Below the pieces are notes generated by a model that worked only from the letters and a program-made list of their open reading frames with translations, searched no databases and was not told the origin of the DNA. DNA of 64,000 nt, from assembly GCA_020633335.1 (NCBI GenBank), contig JACKDU010000010.1, positions 248,001-312,000 on the forward strand, given 5' to 3'. Positions 1 to 12,302 of the stretch are shown one piece after another. Both the position numbers and the translations under genes were made by a program. Every line of letters starts with the position of its first letter. Position 1 is the stretch's first letter. The DNA comes from Myxococcales bacterium. Lineage in GTDB: Bacteria; Myxococcota_A; Polyangia; Nannocystales; Nannocystaceae.

Positions 1-2660
1 ACCACCAGCTGCTCGTCGACGAGCGCCCAGTACCAGCGGCCGACCGCGTCCCAGTCGGCGTAGGTCGAGACGTGGAGGTAGTCGGCGATCTCGGTGAGGC
101 CCGGCATGTTGGCCTCGGGGCGGATCCCCGGGCGATCGCGGGCGGTGAAGCGGTAGGTGATCATCGACCCGTCGGCCGACGCCTTCTGCTTGACCGTGCG
201 GTTGAAGTGGAGCGGCCGCGAGGCCGGCGCCTCGTAGACCACGTCGACGTAGCGCTGGGGCTCGACGCCGTCGATCGGCACGAGGTCGCCGAAGTAGTCG
301 TCGAACTTGTTGCGGGCGGCGACGTCGCGGGTGACGAAGGCGACCTCGATGACGTCGCCGACCTTGAGGCCGGCGAGGTCGACCCGCTGGATCCGGCGGT
401 CGTAGTACATCCGGTAGCCGGACTCCGTGAGCGACTCCACGCTGGCCGCGCCGATCTCGGCGATCGAGCCGTCGGCCCGCCGCACCCGCGCGCGGCGGAT
501 GTCGACGTAGCTCTCGTCGGGGTCGTAGGCGACCCCCTGGACCGCCTGCGAGCGGACCCCGCGGTCGTCGAGGATCTTGATGATCCGGTGATCGAGGCGC
601 TCGCTGAGGCCGTTGGGGAGGACGCGGACGGCGATCCGGCGGTGGAGGATCGCCGCGCTCTTGCCCTTCCAGTGCTTGCTCGGCTTGGCCTGGGCGATCT
701 TCTCGAGGTCGACCGCGTAGCGGGCGAAGAGGTCGTCGCCGGCGCTCGGCTCCAAGGTCGCCACGAGGTCGCGGAGATCGGGCTGCTGCGGCCGCAGATC
801 GAGGGAGCGGCGGAGCGAGCGGAGCGCCCCCGGGGTGTCGCCGGCGCGGGCGAGGAGGCGGCCGAGGGCGGCGTGGGTGTCGGCGTCCTGGGGCGCGAGG
901 CGGGCGGCCTCGATCAGCGACGCGGCCGCGGCCTCGAGATCGCCGGCGGCCTCCTCGAGGCGGGCGAGGTCGCGGTGGGCCAGCGGGAGCCCGGGGGCGG
1001 CGCGAACCCGCTCGCGGGCGATCGCCCGGGCGGCCTCGACCTCGCCGAGGAGGACGTGGGCCTCGATCATCCGCCGGGCGACGCCGACGTCGCTCGCCGG
1101 GCCCCGCCGGAGATCCTCGAAGATCTTCAGGCTCTCGCGGGTGCGGCCGAGATCCATGAGGCGCTCCGCCTTCTCGCGGCGGATCGTCATCGACGTCGGA
1201 TAGCGGCGAAGGATGTCGTCGATCCAGGCGAGGGTGGTCAGCGGGAAGCCGTCATCGGCGAGGGCGGCGGCGGCGATCACCTCGATCTCGGGATCGTCGG
1301 GGGCGACCTCGCGGGCCCGCTCGATCTGCGCCCGGAAGCGGCGATCGAGGCCGAGCGCGCGGTCCCGCCAGGCGAGGTCGACGAGCATTCGGGCGAGGAT
1401 CGTCCGGGCCCCCTCCCCCTCCGCCTGGGCGCGCTCGATCCCGCGGAGGAGCGCCGCCCGGCTCTCGCCGGGATCGGGCTCGGCGAGGGCGAGGAAGAGG
1501 GCCGAGCGGGCCGAGCCGGCGGCCGCGTCAGCGGCCCGCGCAGCCTCGACGGGGGCCCGATCGCCGGCGGTGTAGGGGTGGATCCAGCGCTCGAACTCGA
1601 CGAGGTCGAGGCGCTCCTGGGCCTTCGCCTTCGGCCGCTCGGCGGCCGCCCGGAGGAGCCCGCGGAGCGAGCGGATCGTCGGCTCCTTGCCGGCCACCGC
1701 CTGCGGATCGGCGCCCTCGCTCGGCGGCGCCGGGAGGACCTCGAGGCCCGCGAGGGGCCCGCCCGAGGGCTCGCTGAGGCGGGCGTAGAAGCCCCAAGGG
1801 CCGTCGTCGCAGCTGATCTTGACCAGGATCCGGTTGATCCCGGCGCGCAGGCGGACGCCGTGGCTCTCCTGGAGCGGGTTGGCGACCCGGTAGACCCGCC
1901 CCTCGCCGATCTCCTCGCCGTTCACCCACACCTTGTAGGGGCCGGCGCTGCCGAGGTGGAGGGCGGCCGTGGTCGCCTTCGGGACCCGCACCCAGATCGT
2001 CGCGTAGCCGGTCGCCTGGGTGTTCGGGTGGAGGCGATCGTCGAGGGCGACGTAGGCCCCGTGGGGGATCTCGTCGTAGGCGAGGCGCTGCCAGGCGAGC
2101 GACTCGCCCGCGAGCTTGCCGCTGAAGCTCTGCCGCGGGTCGAAGGGCGCCTGCTCGGGCTCGTAGACCCGGTCGTGCCCCGCCCGCCCCTGGTTGTCGA
2201 AGGGCCCGAGGATCTCCCAGTCGAGGAGGAAGCCGACCGACTCGAAGCGCGCCCGGGCGCCGACCCGATCGCCCTCGGCCTCGGCGAGGCGACCGAGGAG
2301 GTAGATCGCCTGGGCGCGCACCAGCGGATCGTGGCGGCGCGCCTCGGCGACCTCGGCGATCACGCGACGGAGGCGCTCGGGCTCGATCTCGCCGGCGAGG
2401 TCGCCGAGGATCCCGACGAGCCCGAGGGCGGCCGCCGGCCCGCGGCGGGTCTTGAGGAGGAGCTGCCGGCGCTGGAGCTCGCGCTCCCAGCGACCGACCA
2501 GACCGGCCGCCGGATCGCGGACGCCCGGGCGCCAGATCGGCCCCTGCGGCTGGCCCTGGCCCGCGGAAGGCGGCGCGGCAAGGGCGGGCGCCCCCGCGAG
2601 GAGCGAGGGCCCGAGGGCGAGGAGGGCCGCCAGCAGCCATCGCGGGGGTCGGCGGGGCAC
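1..2660 (-). CDS. Secreted DUF3857 protein with TPR-like region (3' end outside window)
   Basis: The gene runs off the left edge; 886 codons are visible and the C-terminus is missing. The GTG at 2660 is chosen because it opens a clean signal peptide (VPRRPPRWLLAALLALGPSL, ending near APALAA). Residues about 200-290 look like a beta-sandwich (PYKVWVNGEEI). Residues about 560-640 hold helical TPR-like units (GDTPGALRSLRRSLDLRP). From about 665 the sequence resembles DUF3857 (LPNGLSERLDHRIIKILDD, PGLTEIADYLHVS, DWDAVGRWYWALV). In this family DUF3857 is normally followed by a transglutaminase core, which would lie beyond the edge. No Shine-Dalgarno is evident. The role is unknown; an exported peptidase-like or protein-binding function is an inference from the family. 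Confidence 0.8.
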   Translation of the reverse strand, partial: MPRRPPRWLLAALLALGPSLLAGAPALAAPPSAGQGQPQGPIWRPGVRDPAAGLVGRWERELQRRQLLLKTRRGPAAALGLVGILGDLAGEIEPERLRRVIAEVAEARRHDPLVRAQAIYLLGRLAEAEGDRVGARARFESVGFLLDWEILGPFDNQGRAGHDRVYEPEQAPFDPRQSFSGKLAGESLAWQRLAYDEIPHGAYVALDDRLHPNTQATGYATIWVRVPKATTAALHLGSAGPYKVWVNGEEIGEGRVYRVANPLQESHGVRLRAGINRILVKISCDDGPWGFYARLSEPSGGPLAGLEVLPAPPSEGADPQAVAGKEPTIRSLRGLLRAAAERPKAKAQERLDLVEFERWIHPYTAGDRAPVEAARAADAAAGSARSALFLALAEPDPGESRAALLRGIERAQAEGEGARTILARMLVDLAWRDRALGLDRRFRAQIERAREVAPDDPEIEVIAAAALADDGFPLTTLAWIDDILRRYPTSMTIRREKAERLMDLGRTRESLKIFEDLRRGPASDVGVARRMIEAHVLLGEVEAARAIARERVRAAPGLPLAHRDLARLEEAAGDLEAAAASLIEAARLAPQDADTHAALGRLLARAGDTPGALRSLRRSLDLRPQQPDLRDLVATLEPSAGDDLFARYAVDLEKIAQAKPSKHWKGKSAAILHRRIAVRVLPNGLSERLDHRIIKILDDRGVRSQAVQGVAYDPDESYVDIRRARVRRADGSIAEIGAASVESLTESGYRMYYDRRIQRVDLAGLKVGDVIEVAFVTRDVAARNKFDDYFGDLVPIDGVEPQRYVDVVYEAPASRPLHFNRTVKQKASADGSMITYRFTARDRPGIRPEANMPGLTEIADYLHVSTYADWDAVGRWYWALVDEQLV

Positions 2661-2893
2661 GGGCGGCCATGATGCGGCATCGCCCCGCCCTCCGCCAGCA
2701 GCCGATGTCGGAAGTCGTCGACGCGCCGCCGCGGCCCGCTGAGCGCCGGCGTTCGCCCGAAATTCACGCGTTCTCAGGCCCTCGTCGGGGGGAATCACCC
2801 GCTGGCTCGAGTCGTCGACGAGCGAGCGCCGGGGCGGCCGAGCCGCGTGCGCGAGGTCGAGGGAGATCCCCCGCGACGCCGCGCGGACGCGGC

Positions 2894-3634
2894 TCACTCG
2901 CAGGCGAAGCTGAAGTCGAGGGGCGTGCAGAGCGGGGCGCTGAAGGTCCCGCTCGCCTGCCACCCGCCCTCGCCCGTGATCTCGACGGTGCCGACCAGGA
3001 GCGGCGGCATCCCCTCGTCGAGGGGCGGCGCGGTCTCGTCGGCCGTCGGATAGACGACGTCGAAGCTCACATCCACCCAGTCGACGACCGCCTGCCCGCC
3101 GATCATCCCGTCCGCGAGCCACGTGTCGTGGAAGAGGAGGTAGTCGCCGGGCGGCGCGCTCACGTCGACCTCGGTCGGCTCGGCGTAGAAGAGGACGGAC
3201 CCCTGTTTCGCCTGCGGACACTCGGCGCAGTACTGGAGGCCGAAGCGGGCGTAGCGGAGGTCGATCGCCCCGAGGGGGCTCTCGCCGACGACGCTCGCGT
3301 TCTCGAGCGCGACCGGCGGGCAGAACTCGAGCTCGTAGTTCTCGGGCCAGTACCAGGAGCAGGGGTCCATGCCGGTGGTCTCGTCGACGCCGGTCGAGCC
3401 GGCCCCGGTGCTCGATCCTCCACCCGAGCTCGTGTCGCCGCCACTGCTCGTGTCGCCGCCGCTCGAGCCCGAAGACGACGTGGTCCCCTCGCCCGTCGTC
3501 GTCGTCGACGAGGCCTCGCCCTGCCCCTTCGACGGGCCGCAGGCGAGCGCGAGCGCGACCGTGAACCCGAACGCGGACATGGGAGCGAGCGCGAGCCCGC
3601 GGGGACGCGCTCGTGAACGATGATCGACAGGCAT
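2894..3634 (-). CDS. Lipoprotein with Ser/Thr/Gly-rich linker, unknown function
   Basis: 246 aa. An Arg-rich n-region and the hydrophobic stretch FGFTVALALAC form a lipoprotein signal, with the lipidated Cys near residue 32. A low-complexity linker of about 50 residues (Ser, Thr, Gly, Asp) follows, then a globular domain with six cysteines that I do not recognise. An internal ATG at 3580 is the alternative start; it keeps the lipobox but loses the basic n-region, so the longer form is preferred. The gene is divergent from the LysR gene at 3742. It has the same build (lipid Cys, disordered spacer, folded domain) as the proteins at 4703, 41402 and 56820, which suggests display on the outer membrane. 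Confidence 0.75.
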   Translation of the reverse strand: MPVDHRSRARPRGLALAPMSAFGFTVALALACGPSKGQGEASSTTTTGEGTTSSSGSSGGDTSSGGDTSSGGGSSTGAGSTGVDETTGMDPCSWYWPENYELEFCPPVALENASVVGESPLGAIDLRYARFGLQYCAECPQAKQGSVLFYAEPTEVDVSAPPGDYLLFHDTWLADGMIGGQAVVDWVDVSFDVVYPTADETAPPLDEGMPPLLVGTVEITGEGGWQASGTFSAPLCTPLDFSFACE

Positions 3635-3729
3635 CGGCGGTGAGACACCGGCGCGCCCGACCCTTCCGGATCGGCGAGGCCGAAGATCGGCGCGTCGATT
3701 CCTCCGGGCGAGCGAGCGCGCGTGCGTGG

Positions 3730-3735
3730 TAGATC
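3730..3735 (+). promoter_or_regulatory. -10 hexamer TAGATC close to LysR start
   Basis: TAGATC ends six bases before the GTG of the LysR gene. No convincing -35 is visible. The spacing suits a leaderless transcript. Confidence 0.35.
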
Positions 3736-3741
3736 GACGCG

Positions 3742-4689
3742 GTGAGCGAGCCCGAGATCACCCGCCAGCACCTCGAGGCCTTCCTCGAGATCTGCGAGCG
3801 GCGGTCGATCCAGGCCGCGGCCCGGGCCTCGGGGCGCTCGCGGGCGACCTACGGCCGCCTCCTCGCCGAGCTCGAGGCCGCCTTTGACGGGGTCGAGCTC
3901 CTCCGGCGCGCGCCGGGGCAGCGGAGCGGGACGCCGACCGCCGCCGGCGAGGAGCTCGCCCAGCGGGCCCGCCTCCTCCTCCGCCACTGGGAGCAGTGGA
4001 TCGTGAGCGCCCGCGACGCGCTGGTGCTCCGCCGCCGCAGCGTCCGGGTCGGCGCGCTCGCGGGCACCCTCGACCTGATCTCGGAGATCCTGGTCGAGCT
4101 CCGGGCCGCCGATCCGACGCTGCCGCTCTACGTCGTCGAGTACCCCGACGACGAGCTCCTCGCCGGGGTCCTGGGCGGCCGGGTCGACCTCGGCTTCGGC
4201 ACCCTCGATCCCGGCGGCGTGCCGTCGCGCCTGGTCTTCCACGCGATCGGCGAGCTCCCCTGGGTGGTCGTGATCCCGGCGGACGAGAGCGCGCGCTGGC
4301 CGGCGGTCGTCGAGCTCGCCGACCTCGACGGCGAGGCGATCGTCGTGACCCGGGTCGGCCCGGCCCGCGACGCCCTCGAGCGGGCCTTCGCCGAGCACCC
4401 CGAGCGGCCGCTCCACCTCCACGTCGCCGTCGAGGTCGGGTCGATGCCGCGGGTCGTCGAGGCGGTCGCCCGCGGCTTCGGGGTCGCGATCGTCTCCCAC
4501 TTCCGGGCCGCCTTCCTGCCGCCGGGGGTCGAGATCCGCCCCCTCCGCGGCGGCCCGCCGCCGATCCGCGCGGGCGCCTTCTCGCGCCAGGGGGACGCGC
4601 TCGAGGGCGCCAGCGCCGAGCTCCTGGAGCGGGCCCGCCGGCGCTTCGCCGCCCTCCTCGCCCGCCGCCCGGCCGAGCCCCGCGGCTAG
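3742..4689 (+). CDS. LysR-family transcriptional regulator
   Basis: 315 aa, the usual LysR length. Residues about 8-65 form the winged helix-turn-helix (ITRQHLEAFLEICERRSIQA, then AARASGRSRATYGRLLAELE). Residues about 98-300 match the periplasmic-binding-protein-like effector domain (VRVGALAGTLDLISEILVEL, ELPWVVVIPADES, GFGVAIVSHF). The GTG start lies six bases after TAGATC, so the mRNA may be leaderless. LysR regulators often control a divergent neighbour, here the lipoprotein gene at 2894, with 107 bp between them; the ligand cannot be read from sequence. It converges on the gene at 4703 with a 13 bp gap. Confidence 0.88.
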   Translation: MSEPEITRQHLEAFLEICERRSIQAAARASGRSRATYGRLLAELEAAFDGVELLRRAPGQRSGTPTAAGEELAQRARLLLRHWEQWIVSARDALVLRRRSVRVGALAGTLDLISEILVELRAADPTLPLYVVEYPDDELLAGVLGGRVDLGFGTLDPGGVPSRLVFHAIGELPWVVVIPADESARWPAVVELADLDGEAIVVTRVGPARDALERAFAEHPERPLHLHVAVEVGSMPRVVEAVARGFGVAIVSHFRAAFLPPGVEIRPLRGGPPPIRAGAFSRQGDALEGASAELLERARRRFAALLARRPAEPRG

Positions 4690-4702
4690 CGAACGAGACC
4701 GG

Positions 4703-5659
4703 CTAGGAGGGCGGCGCGCTCCAGCCGAGGACGACGGCGACCGCCTGGTGATCCGAGAGGTCGTCGCCCTCGCCGTCGACGAAGGAGAGGTCGAGCGCCC
4801 AGCTCTCCGCGTGGAGCTCGACGGCCGCCGACGAGCGGTAGAAGACCCGATCGATCCGCGCCTCCTCGCCGCAGGCGAGCGCCCGGCAGGCATCGGTGAG
4901 GCCGGCGCCGGCGAGGAGGTCCTGGAGGATCGCCTCGTCCTCCGCCTTCATGTTGGTGTCGCCGGCGACGATGATCGCCTCGTCGGCCGAGCGGGCCTCG
5001 ATCGCCGCCACCAGCTGCTCGACCTGAGCTGCCCGTGCGGCCATGTCCTCGGGGTCACGTCCGGCGTCCATGTGGAGGTTGTAGACGTCGACCCGGACGC
5101 CGGGCGCGAGCTCGTGCTCGGCGACCGCGAAGCCCTTCTTGGCCAGGCAGTCGGAGCCGTTGCTGATCTGGCCGTAGCACTCCTTCCAGGCGGTCCGCGC
5201 GTGATCGGCGAAGGGCGTCTGCGAGAGGCGGTTGAGGCCGTCGCCGAGGTCGTTGACCCCGTCGCCGCTGCGCTCGGAGATGTAGGGGTGCTTCGCCTCG
5301 GCGATCAGCTCCTCGTGGTAGTAGAAGTCCTCCTGCACCAGGACCAGCGCGTGCTGGTTGAGGAGCGGCGAGATCAGCGGGGTGTTGAACTCGGGGTCGC
5401 TCCCCGAGATCCCCTGCGGGAGGCCGGCGACGTTGTAGGTCAGGAGGTCGATCGTCCCGCTCTGGGGCGCGCCGCCGGTCGACGAGCTCCCCTCCCCGCT
5501 GCTGCCGCTCGCCTCGCCGCTCTCGCTGCCGCCGCCGGTCGAGCTCGATCCAGCGCTCGCGCTCGCGCCGTCGTCCCCGCCCGCGCAAGCGGCGAGGGCG
5601 AGGAGGAGGGCCAGGGAGAGCGCGGACGCAGGTGTCAGGATCGCCGAGACGCGGGCCAT
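4703..5659 (-). CDS. Secreted endonuclease/exonuclease/phosphatase-family lipoprotein
   Basis: 318 aa. The signal peptide ends in a lipobox (LALAACAGG) and is followed by about 45 residues of Ser/Gly/Glu-rich linker. The rest has the DNase I-like (EEP) fold: IDLLTYNVAGLP at the first strand, VLVQEDFYYHEELI with the metal-binding Glu, VYNLHMDAG, IIVAGDTNM with Asp and Asn, and the terminal LSDHQAVAVVL holding the catalytic Asp-His. The family includes nucleases, sphingomyelinases and phosphatases, and the substrate cannot be told from the sequence. Location would be the cell envelope, suiting scavenging or predation. TAGCAT lies six bases before the ATG. A second secreted EEP protein is at 15280. 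Confidence 0.8.
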   Translation of the reverse strand: MARVSAILTPASALSLALLLALAACAGGDDGASASAGSSSTGGGSESGEASGSSGEGSSSTGGAPQSGTIDLLTYNVAGLPQGISGSDPEFNTPLISPLLNQHALVLVQEDFYYHEELIAEAKHPYISERSGDGVNDLGDGLNRLSQTPFADHARTAWKECYGQISNGSDCLAKKGFAVAEHELAPGVRVDVYNLHMDAGRDPEDMAARAAQVEQLVAAIEARSADEAIIVAGDTNMKAEDEAILQDLLAGAGLTDACRALACGEEARIDRVFYRSSAAVELHAESWALDLSFVDGEGDDLSDHQAVAVVLGWSAPPS

Positions 5660-5665
5660 CCGCCG

Positions 5666-5671
5666 ATGCTA
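5666..5671 (-). promoter_or_regulatory. -10 hexamer TAGCAT, six bases before start codon
   Basis: On the minus strand TAGCAT is followed by CGGCGG and then the ATG at 5659. No Shine-Dalgarno fits in that space, so a leaderless mRNA is implied. No clear -35 is seen. Confidence 0.4.
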
Positions 5672-5710
5672 GCAGGTTCCCGGGCCCCGCGCGCGATCGC
5701 GCGGCGCTCG

Positions 5711-6835
<1,125 letters not shown>

Positions 6836-6872
6836 GGGGGACCTCGAGCGCGCTCACAAGTGCGCCTGGGAA

Positions 6873-6902
6873 ACCCTAGTGTCAGGGCGCGGTCCGCGTC
6901 AA
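6873..6902 (-). promoter_or_regulatory. Sigma-70-type promoter of frmA
   Basis: Reading the minus strand: TTGACG (6897-6902), 18 bases, TAGGGT (6873-6878), then about 37 bases to the GTG start with its own Shine-Dalgarno. This is one of the best matches to -35/-10 consensus in the window and gives frmA a normal leader. Confidence 0.6.
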
Positions 6903-6999
6903 ATTCGGGATTCTTCACCCCGCAGAGCCCCGTCGAAGTGCGGCCGGCGCCCCTCTGCCGGTGGGGAGGAGGGGTCGTCGAGGGGCGCCGGCTCGGTGG

Positions 7000-7569
7000 C
7001 TAGCTGATGTCGGCGCAGACGAGCTCGCTGGCGGCCTCGCAGCTGACCACCCAGGCCTCGGGATCGAGGCACTCGGGGGTGAGGCCAGCGCGGCAGCCGG
7101 CGAAGAACTCGGGGCCCTGGAGGGTGCAGCGCATCGGCGGGTTGATCCACTCGCCGACCCCGTCGCTGGTCCCGTAGGCCTGGCGGACGACGACGCCGTC
7201 GCCGACGACCGCGAAGTCGAGGTTGGCGATCGAGCCGTCGAAGACGGTGACGGTCTGGATCAGCGTGCGGTCGCCGTTGGTCAGGGCCTCGAGGACGCAG
7301 AGGCCGTCGGCGCCGAAGTCGGCGCTCGGAGCCGCCTCGTCGCCGGCGAGGGTGAGGGCGTCGCAGGCGGGCTCGATCCCGCAGGCTAGGAGGAGGGCCG
7401 CCGCGGCGTCGTCGTCCGCGCCGCCCGCGTTGTCCTCGCCGGTGTCGACCTCGCCGACGTGCTCCTGGGCCAGGGCCTCCCCCGTGCCCGCGGACTCGTC
7501 GATGTCGCAGCCAGGGGCGACGACGAGGAGCGCGAGGGTGAGGGCGAAGAGCTGGTGGAGCCGGGACAT
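7000..7569 (-). CDS. Small cysteine-containing lipoprotein, unknown function
   Basis: 189 aa. The ATG at 7569 is chosen because GGAAGG lies at good spacing and the peptide MSRLHQLFALTLALLVVAPG followed by C is a textbook lipoprotein signal. The mature part starts acidic (residues about 20-50, Asp/Glu/Gly rich) and then forms a small domain with eight cysteines (LLLACGIEPACDAL, GLCVLEAL, MRCTLQG, GCRAGLTPECLD, SCEAASELVCADIS), probably disulfide-bonded. I do not recognise a family. Its upstream region is unusually AT-rich and holds two inverted repeats (7620-7657, 7720-7733), so it may be regulated. Confidence 0.75.
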   Translation of the reverse strand: MSRLHQLFALTLALLVVAPGCDIDESAGTGEALAQEHVGEVDTGEDNAGGADDDAAAALLLACGIEPACDALTLAGDEAAPSADFGADGLCVLEALTNGDRTLIQTVTVFDGSIANLDFAVVGDGVVVRQAYGTSDGVGEWINPPMRCTLQGPEFFAGCRAGLTPECLDPEAWVVSCEAASELVCADIS

Positions 7570-7619
7570 GGTCACCTTCCTGGTGAGCACAGAAAGCAGG
7601 TCGTGTTCCCGATCCGCTG

Positions 7620-7657
7620 GACTCAAGATTTCTCCTGTGATCTCAAAGCCTTGAGTC
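7620..7657. repeat. Inverted repeat GACTCAAG...CTTGAGTC upstream of lipoprotein gene
   Basis: Perfect 8 bp arms at 7620-7627 and 7650-7657 separated by 22 bases, in an AT-rich island 50-90 bp upstream of the ATG at 7569. A further CTCAA/TTGAG pair overlaps it. It could be an operator or a leader hairpin. Confidence 0.35.
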
Positions 7658-7719
7658 GGCGACATGGAGCCTGAAGGAGGCGCCGCCGAGACATTTCGGC
7701 CCGGCCCCCGGACACCCCG

Positions 7720-7733
7720 TGACAGCCCTGTCA
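7720..7733. promoter_or_regulatory. Palindrome TGACAGCCCTGTCA between divergent genes
   Basis: Arms TGACAG and CTGTCA flank a CC spacer, midway between the lipoprotein gene (start 7569) and dprA (start 7796). The size suits a dimeric repressor site. No matching regulator gene adjoins. Confidence 0.3.
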
Positions 7734-7795
7734 TGGCGCCAGGCCTCCATCCGCAGGCGCGCAACGGAGCCCGCCTGCGGCCGACCCCGGCGGGC

Positions 7796-8665
7796 ATGCA
7801 GCCCCCTCAATCGCTCGATCTCGCCGCCCTCGGCCTCCTGCGCCGGCGCCCCCTCGATCTGAGCGGCGACCTCCCGCCGCCGCCCCGCCTGGCGATCGTC
7901 GGCGCCCGGGCGGCCCACCGCCGCTTCGCCGCGCTGGTGCCGGCGCTCGTCGAGGCCGGGGCGCGCCGCGGCTTCTCGCTGGTCTCGGGCGGCGCCCTCG
8001 GGATCGACGCGGCCGCCCACCGGGCCGCCCTCGCCGCGGGCGTCCCCCAGCTGGCGATCCTCCCCGCGTCCTTCGACGAGCCCTACCCGCCCGGCAACCT
8101 CGGCCTCTTCAATGCGATCGCGGCCGCACCGGGCTCGGGCGTCGCCTTCGCGCTCGCTCGCGACCAGGCGCCGAGCCGCGGGATCTTTGCGAGCCGCAAC
8201 GACCTGGTGATCGGCCTCGCCAGCGCGGTGATCGTCGTCGAGGCCGGCCTCCGCTCGGGCTCCTGCGGGAGCGGTCGCCTCGCCCTCCGCCGAGGCCGGC
8301 CGCTCGCGGCCCTGATCGGCAGCCCCGGGTGCGGGGCGTTGATCGCCGCCGGTGCGCGACCGCTGCGGGCGGAGGACCCGGCCGCCCTCGCCGACGAGGC
8401 CGCGGCCTGGCTCGCCGATCCGACGGCCGCGCCGGCCGGCGATCGTTGGCCAGCCGAGCTCGCGGACCTCAGCGACGCCCTCGAGCGGGCCGGCGACGCC
8501 GGCCTGGCGATCGACGATCTCGACGTGATCGAGGCACCGACGGCGCTCCTCGTCGCCCTCAGCGAGGCCGAGGCGCGCGGGCTCGTCGTCGAGATCGCCC
8601 CCGGGCGCTACCGCCGTAGCGATCATCACGGGGCCGGCGAAAAGGCGCCCGAGAGGGACCGCTAG
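7796..8665 (+). CDS. dprA: DprA/Smf-family DNA-processing protein
   Basis: 289 aa. DprA loads RecA on incoming single-stranded DNA during transformation. The Rossmann core is recognisable: LAIVGARAAHRRFAALVPAL, LVSGGALGIDAAAHRAALAA, PYPPGNLGLF, the catch-all PSRGIFASRNDLVIGLASAV followed by IVVEAGLRSGS. A short C-terminal winged-helix-like segment follows (IEAPTALLVALSEAEARGLV). It lacks the N-terminal SAM-like domain, making it 70-80 residues shorter than usual, and the normal VGSR motif reads VGAR. The ATG at 7796 is chosen because homology begins about 30 residues later. It is divergent from the lipoprotein gene and is followed by acs. Confidence 0.85.
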   Translation: MQPPQSLDLAALGLLRRRPLDLSGDLPPPPRLAIVGARAAHRRFAALVPALVEAGARRGFSLVSGGALGIDAAAHRAALAAGVPQLAILPASFDEPYPPGNLGLFNAIAAAPGSGVAFALARDQAPSRGIFASRNDLVIGLASAVIVVEAGLRSGSCGSGRLALRRGRPLAALIGSPGCGALIAAGARPLRAEDPAALADEAAAWLADPTAAPAGDRWPAELADLSDALERAGDAGLAIDDLDVIEAPTALLVALSEAEARGLVVEIAPGRYRRSDHHGAGEKAPERDR

Positions 8666-8763
8666 ACCCCACGAAACAGAGTTCTCCACGGCCGCGCGCG
8701 GGCCATTCCCGCCCCCTCCGCGTCATGCGACACTGCCCCGCCCGCGTCCAGGAGCCTCGCCGA

Positions 8764-10698
<1,935 letters not shown>

Positions 10699-10734
10699 CC
10701 GCGGGCGCCGCGTCCAGGCCCATGCGCGGGTCAT

Positions 10735-10787
10735 CGCCGAGGCGGTGGCCCGCGACTCGTTCACGGGTCACGGCGAGCGCCTCGGCG
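10735..10787. terminator. Long inverted repeat between convergent genes, possible bidirectional terminator
   Basis: Perfect 10 bp arms CGCCGAGGCG (10735-10744) and CGCCTCGGCG (10778-10787). A weaker CCCG/CGGG stem lies inside. It sits between the ends of acs and the gene at 10818. There is no U-tract. Confidence 0.4.
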
Positions 10788-10817
10788 GCAGCGCGCGGCA
10801 ACGCGTGTGCCGACCGC

Positions 10818-11249
10818 CTAGCGCACGAGGAGGAGGTAGGCCGCCGCCCCGAGGACCGCGAGGGCGATCAACGCCGCCGTGCTCGGCAGCATGAGCGCCT
10901 GCGGCGACGCCCCGCCGGCCGGTCGCGCGGCCTCGCGGTCGAAGTTGATCTCGAGGAAGAGATCACCAGGCGCGCCCCCCGGAGGACGCTCGCCCTGGCC
11001 GCGGAGGCGGAGGAAGCCGCCCTCCGGGAAGCTCTCGGGGAGCCGGAGGAGCACCTGGCCGGGGCGATCGTGGGGCGAAGCGGTCCGCGGGACCGACTCG
11101 CCGTCGACCGTCACCTGGTCGGGGACGTCGATCCAGGCCCCCTCCGCGTCGCCGAGCGCCCAGGCGGGGTAGCGGACCGAGACCCGAAGATCGCGGCCCC
11201 GCTCGCCGGCGCTGGGGCTCTCGTCGTAGATGCTGCCGAGCTCGGCCAT
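10818..11249 (-). CDS. Tail-anchored protein with DnaJ C-terminal-like domain
   Basis: 143 aa. Residues about 18-95 resemble the substrate-binding C-terminal domain of DnaJ (DLRVSVRYPAWAL, then FLRLRGQGERPPGGAPGDLF followed by LEI). There is no J domain and no zinc region. The C-terminus is a single membrane segment (STAALIALAVLGAAAYLLLV) ending in Arg, so the protein would be tail-anchored with its domain in the cytoplasm. ATG 11249 is preferred over GTG 11258; TAGAGT lies seven bases upstream. It ends tail-to-tail with acs and lies 75 bp upstream of crtB on the same strand. A chaperone-related role is an inference from the domain. Confidence 0.6.
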   Translation of the reverse strand: MAELGSIYDESPSAGERGRDLRVSVRYPAWALGDAEGAWIDVPDQVTVDGESVPRTASPHDRPGQVLLRLPESFPEGGFLRLRGQGERPPGGAPGDLFLEINFDREAARPAGGASPQALMLPSTAALIALAVLGAAAYLLLVR

Positions 11250-11256
11250 CGGCGAC

Positions 11257-11262
11257 ACTCTA
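11257..11262 (-). promoter_or_regulatory. -10 hexamer TAGAGT, seven bases before start codon
   Basis: Minus strand: TAGAGT, seven bases, ATG at 11249. No Shine-Dalgarno is present. Confidence 0.4.
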
Positions 11263-11324
11263 CCAGCCGATCGCCGGCCCGTCCCGGGCCGTGGAGCCGC
11301 GCCCAGCCGCGAATTCGCCGCCGC

Positions 11325-12298
<974 letters not shown>

Positions 12299-12302
<4 letters not shown>

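Noticed and set aside
72..2672. 866-codon open frame on the plus strand opposite the DUF3857 gene
   Set aside because: Its translation is Gly/Ala/Arg/Glu/Asp repeats without domain signals. The minus strand has a signal peptide and DUF3857 similarity.
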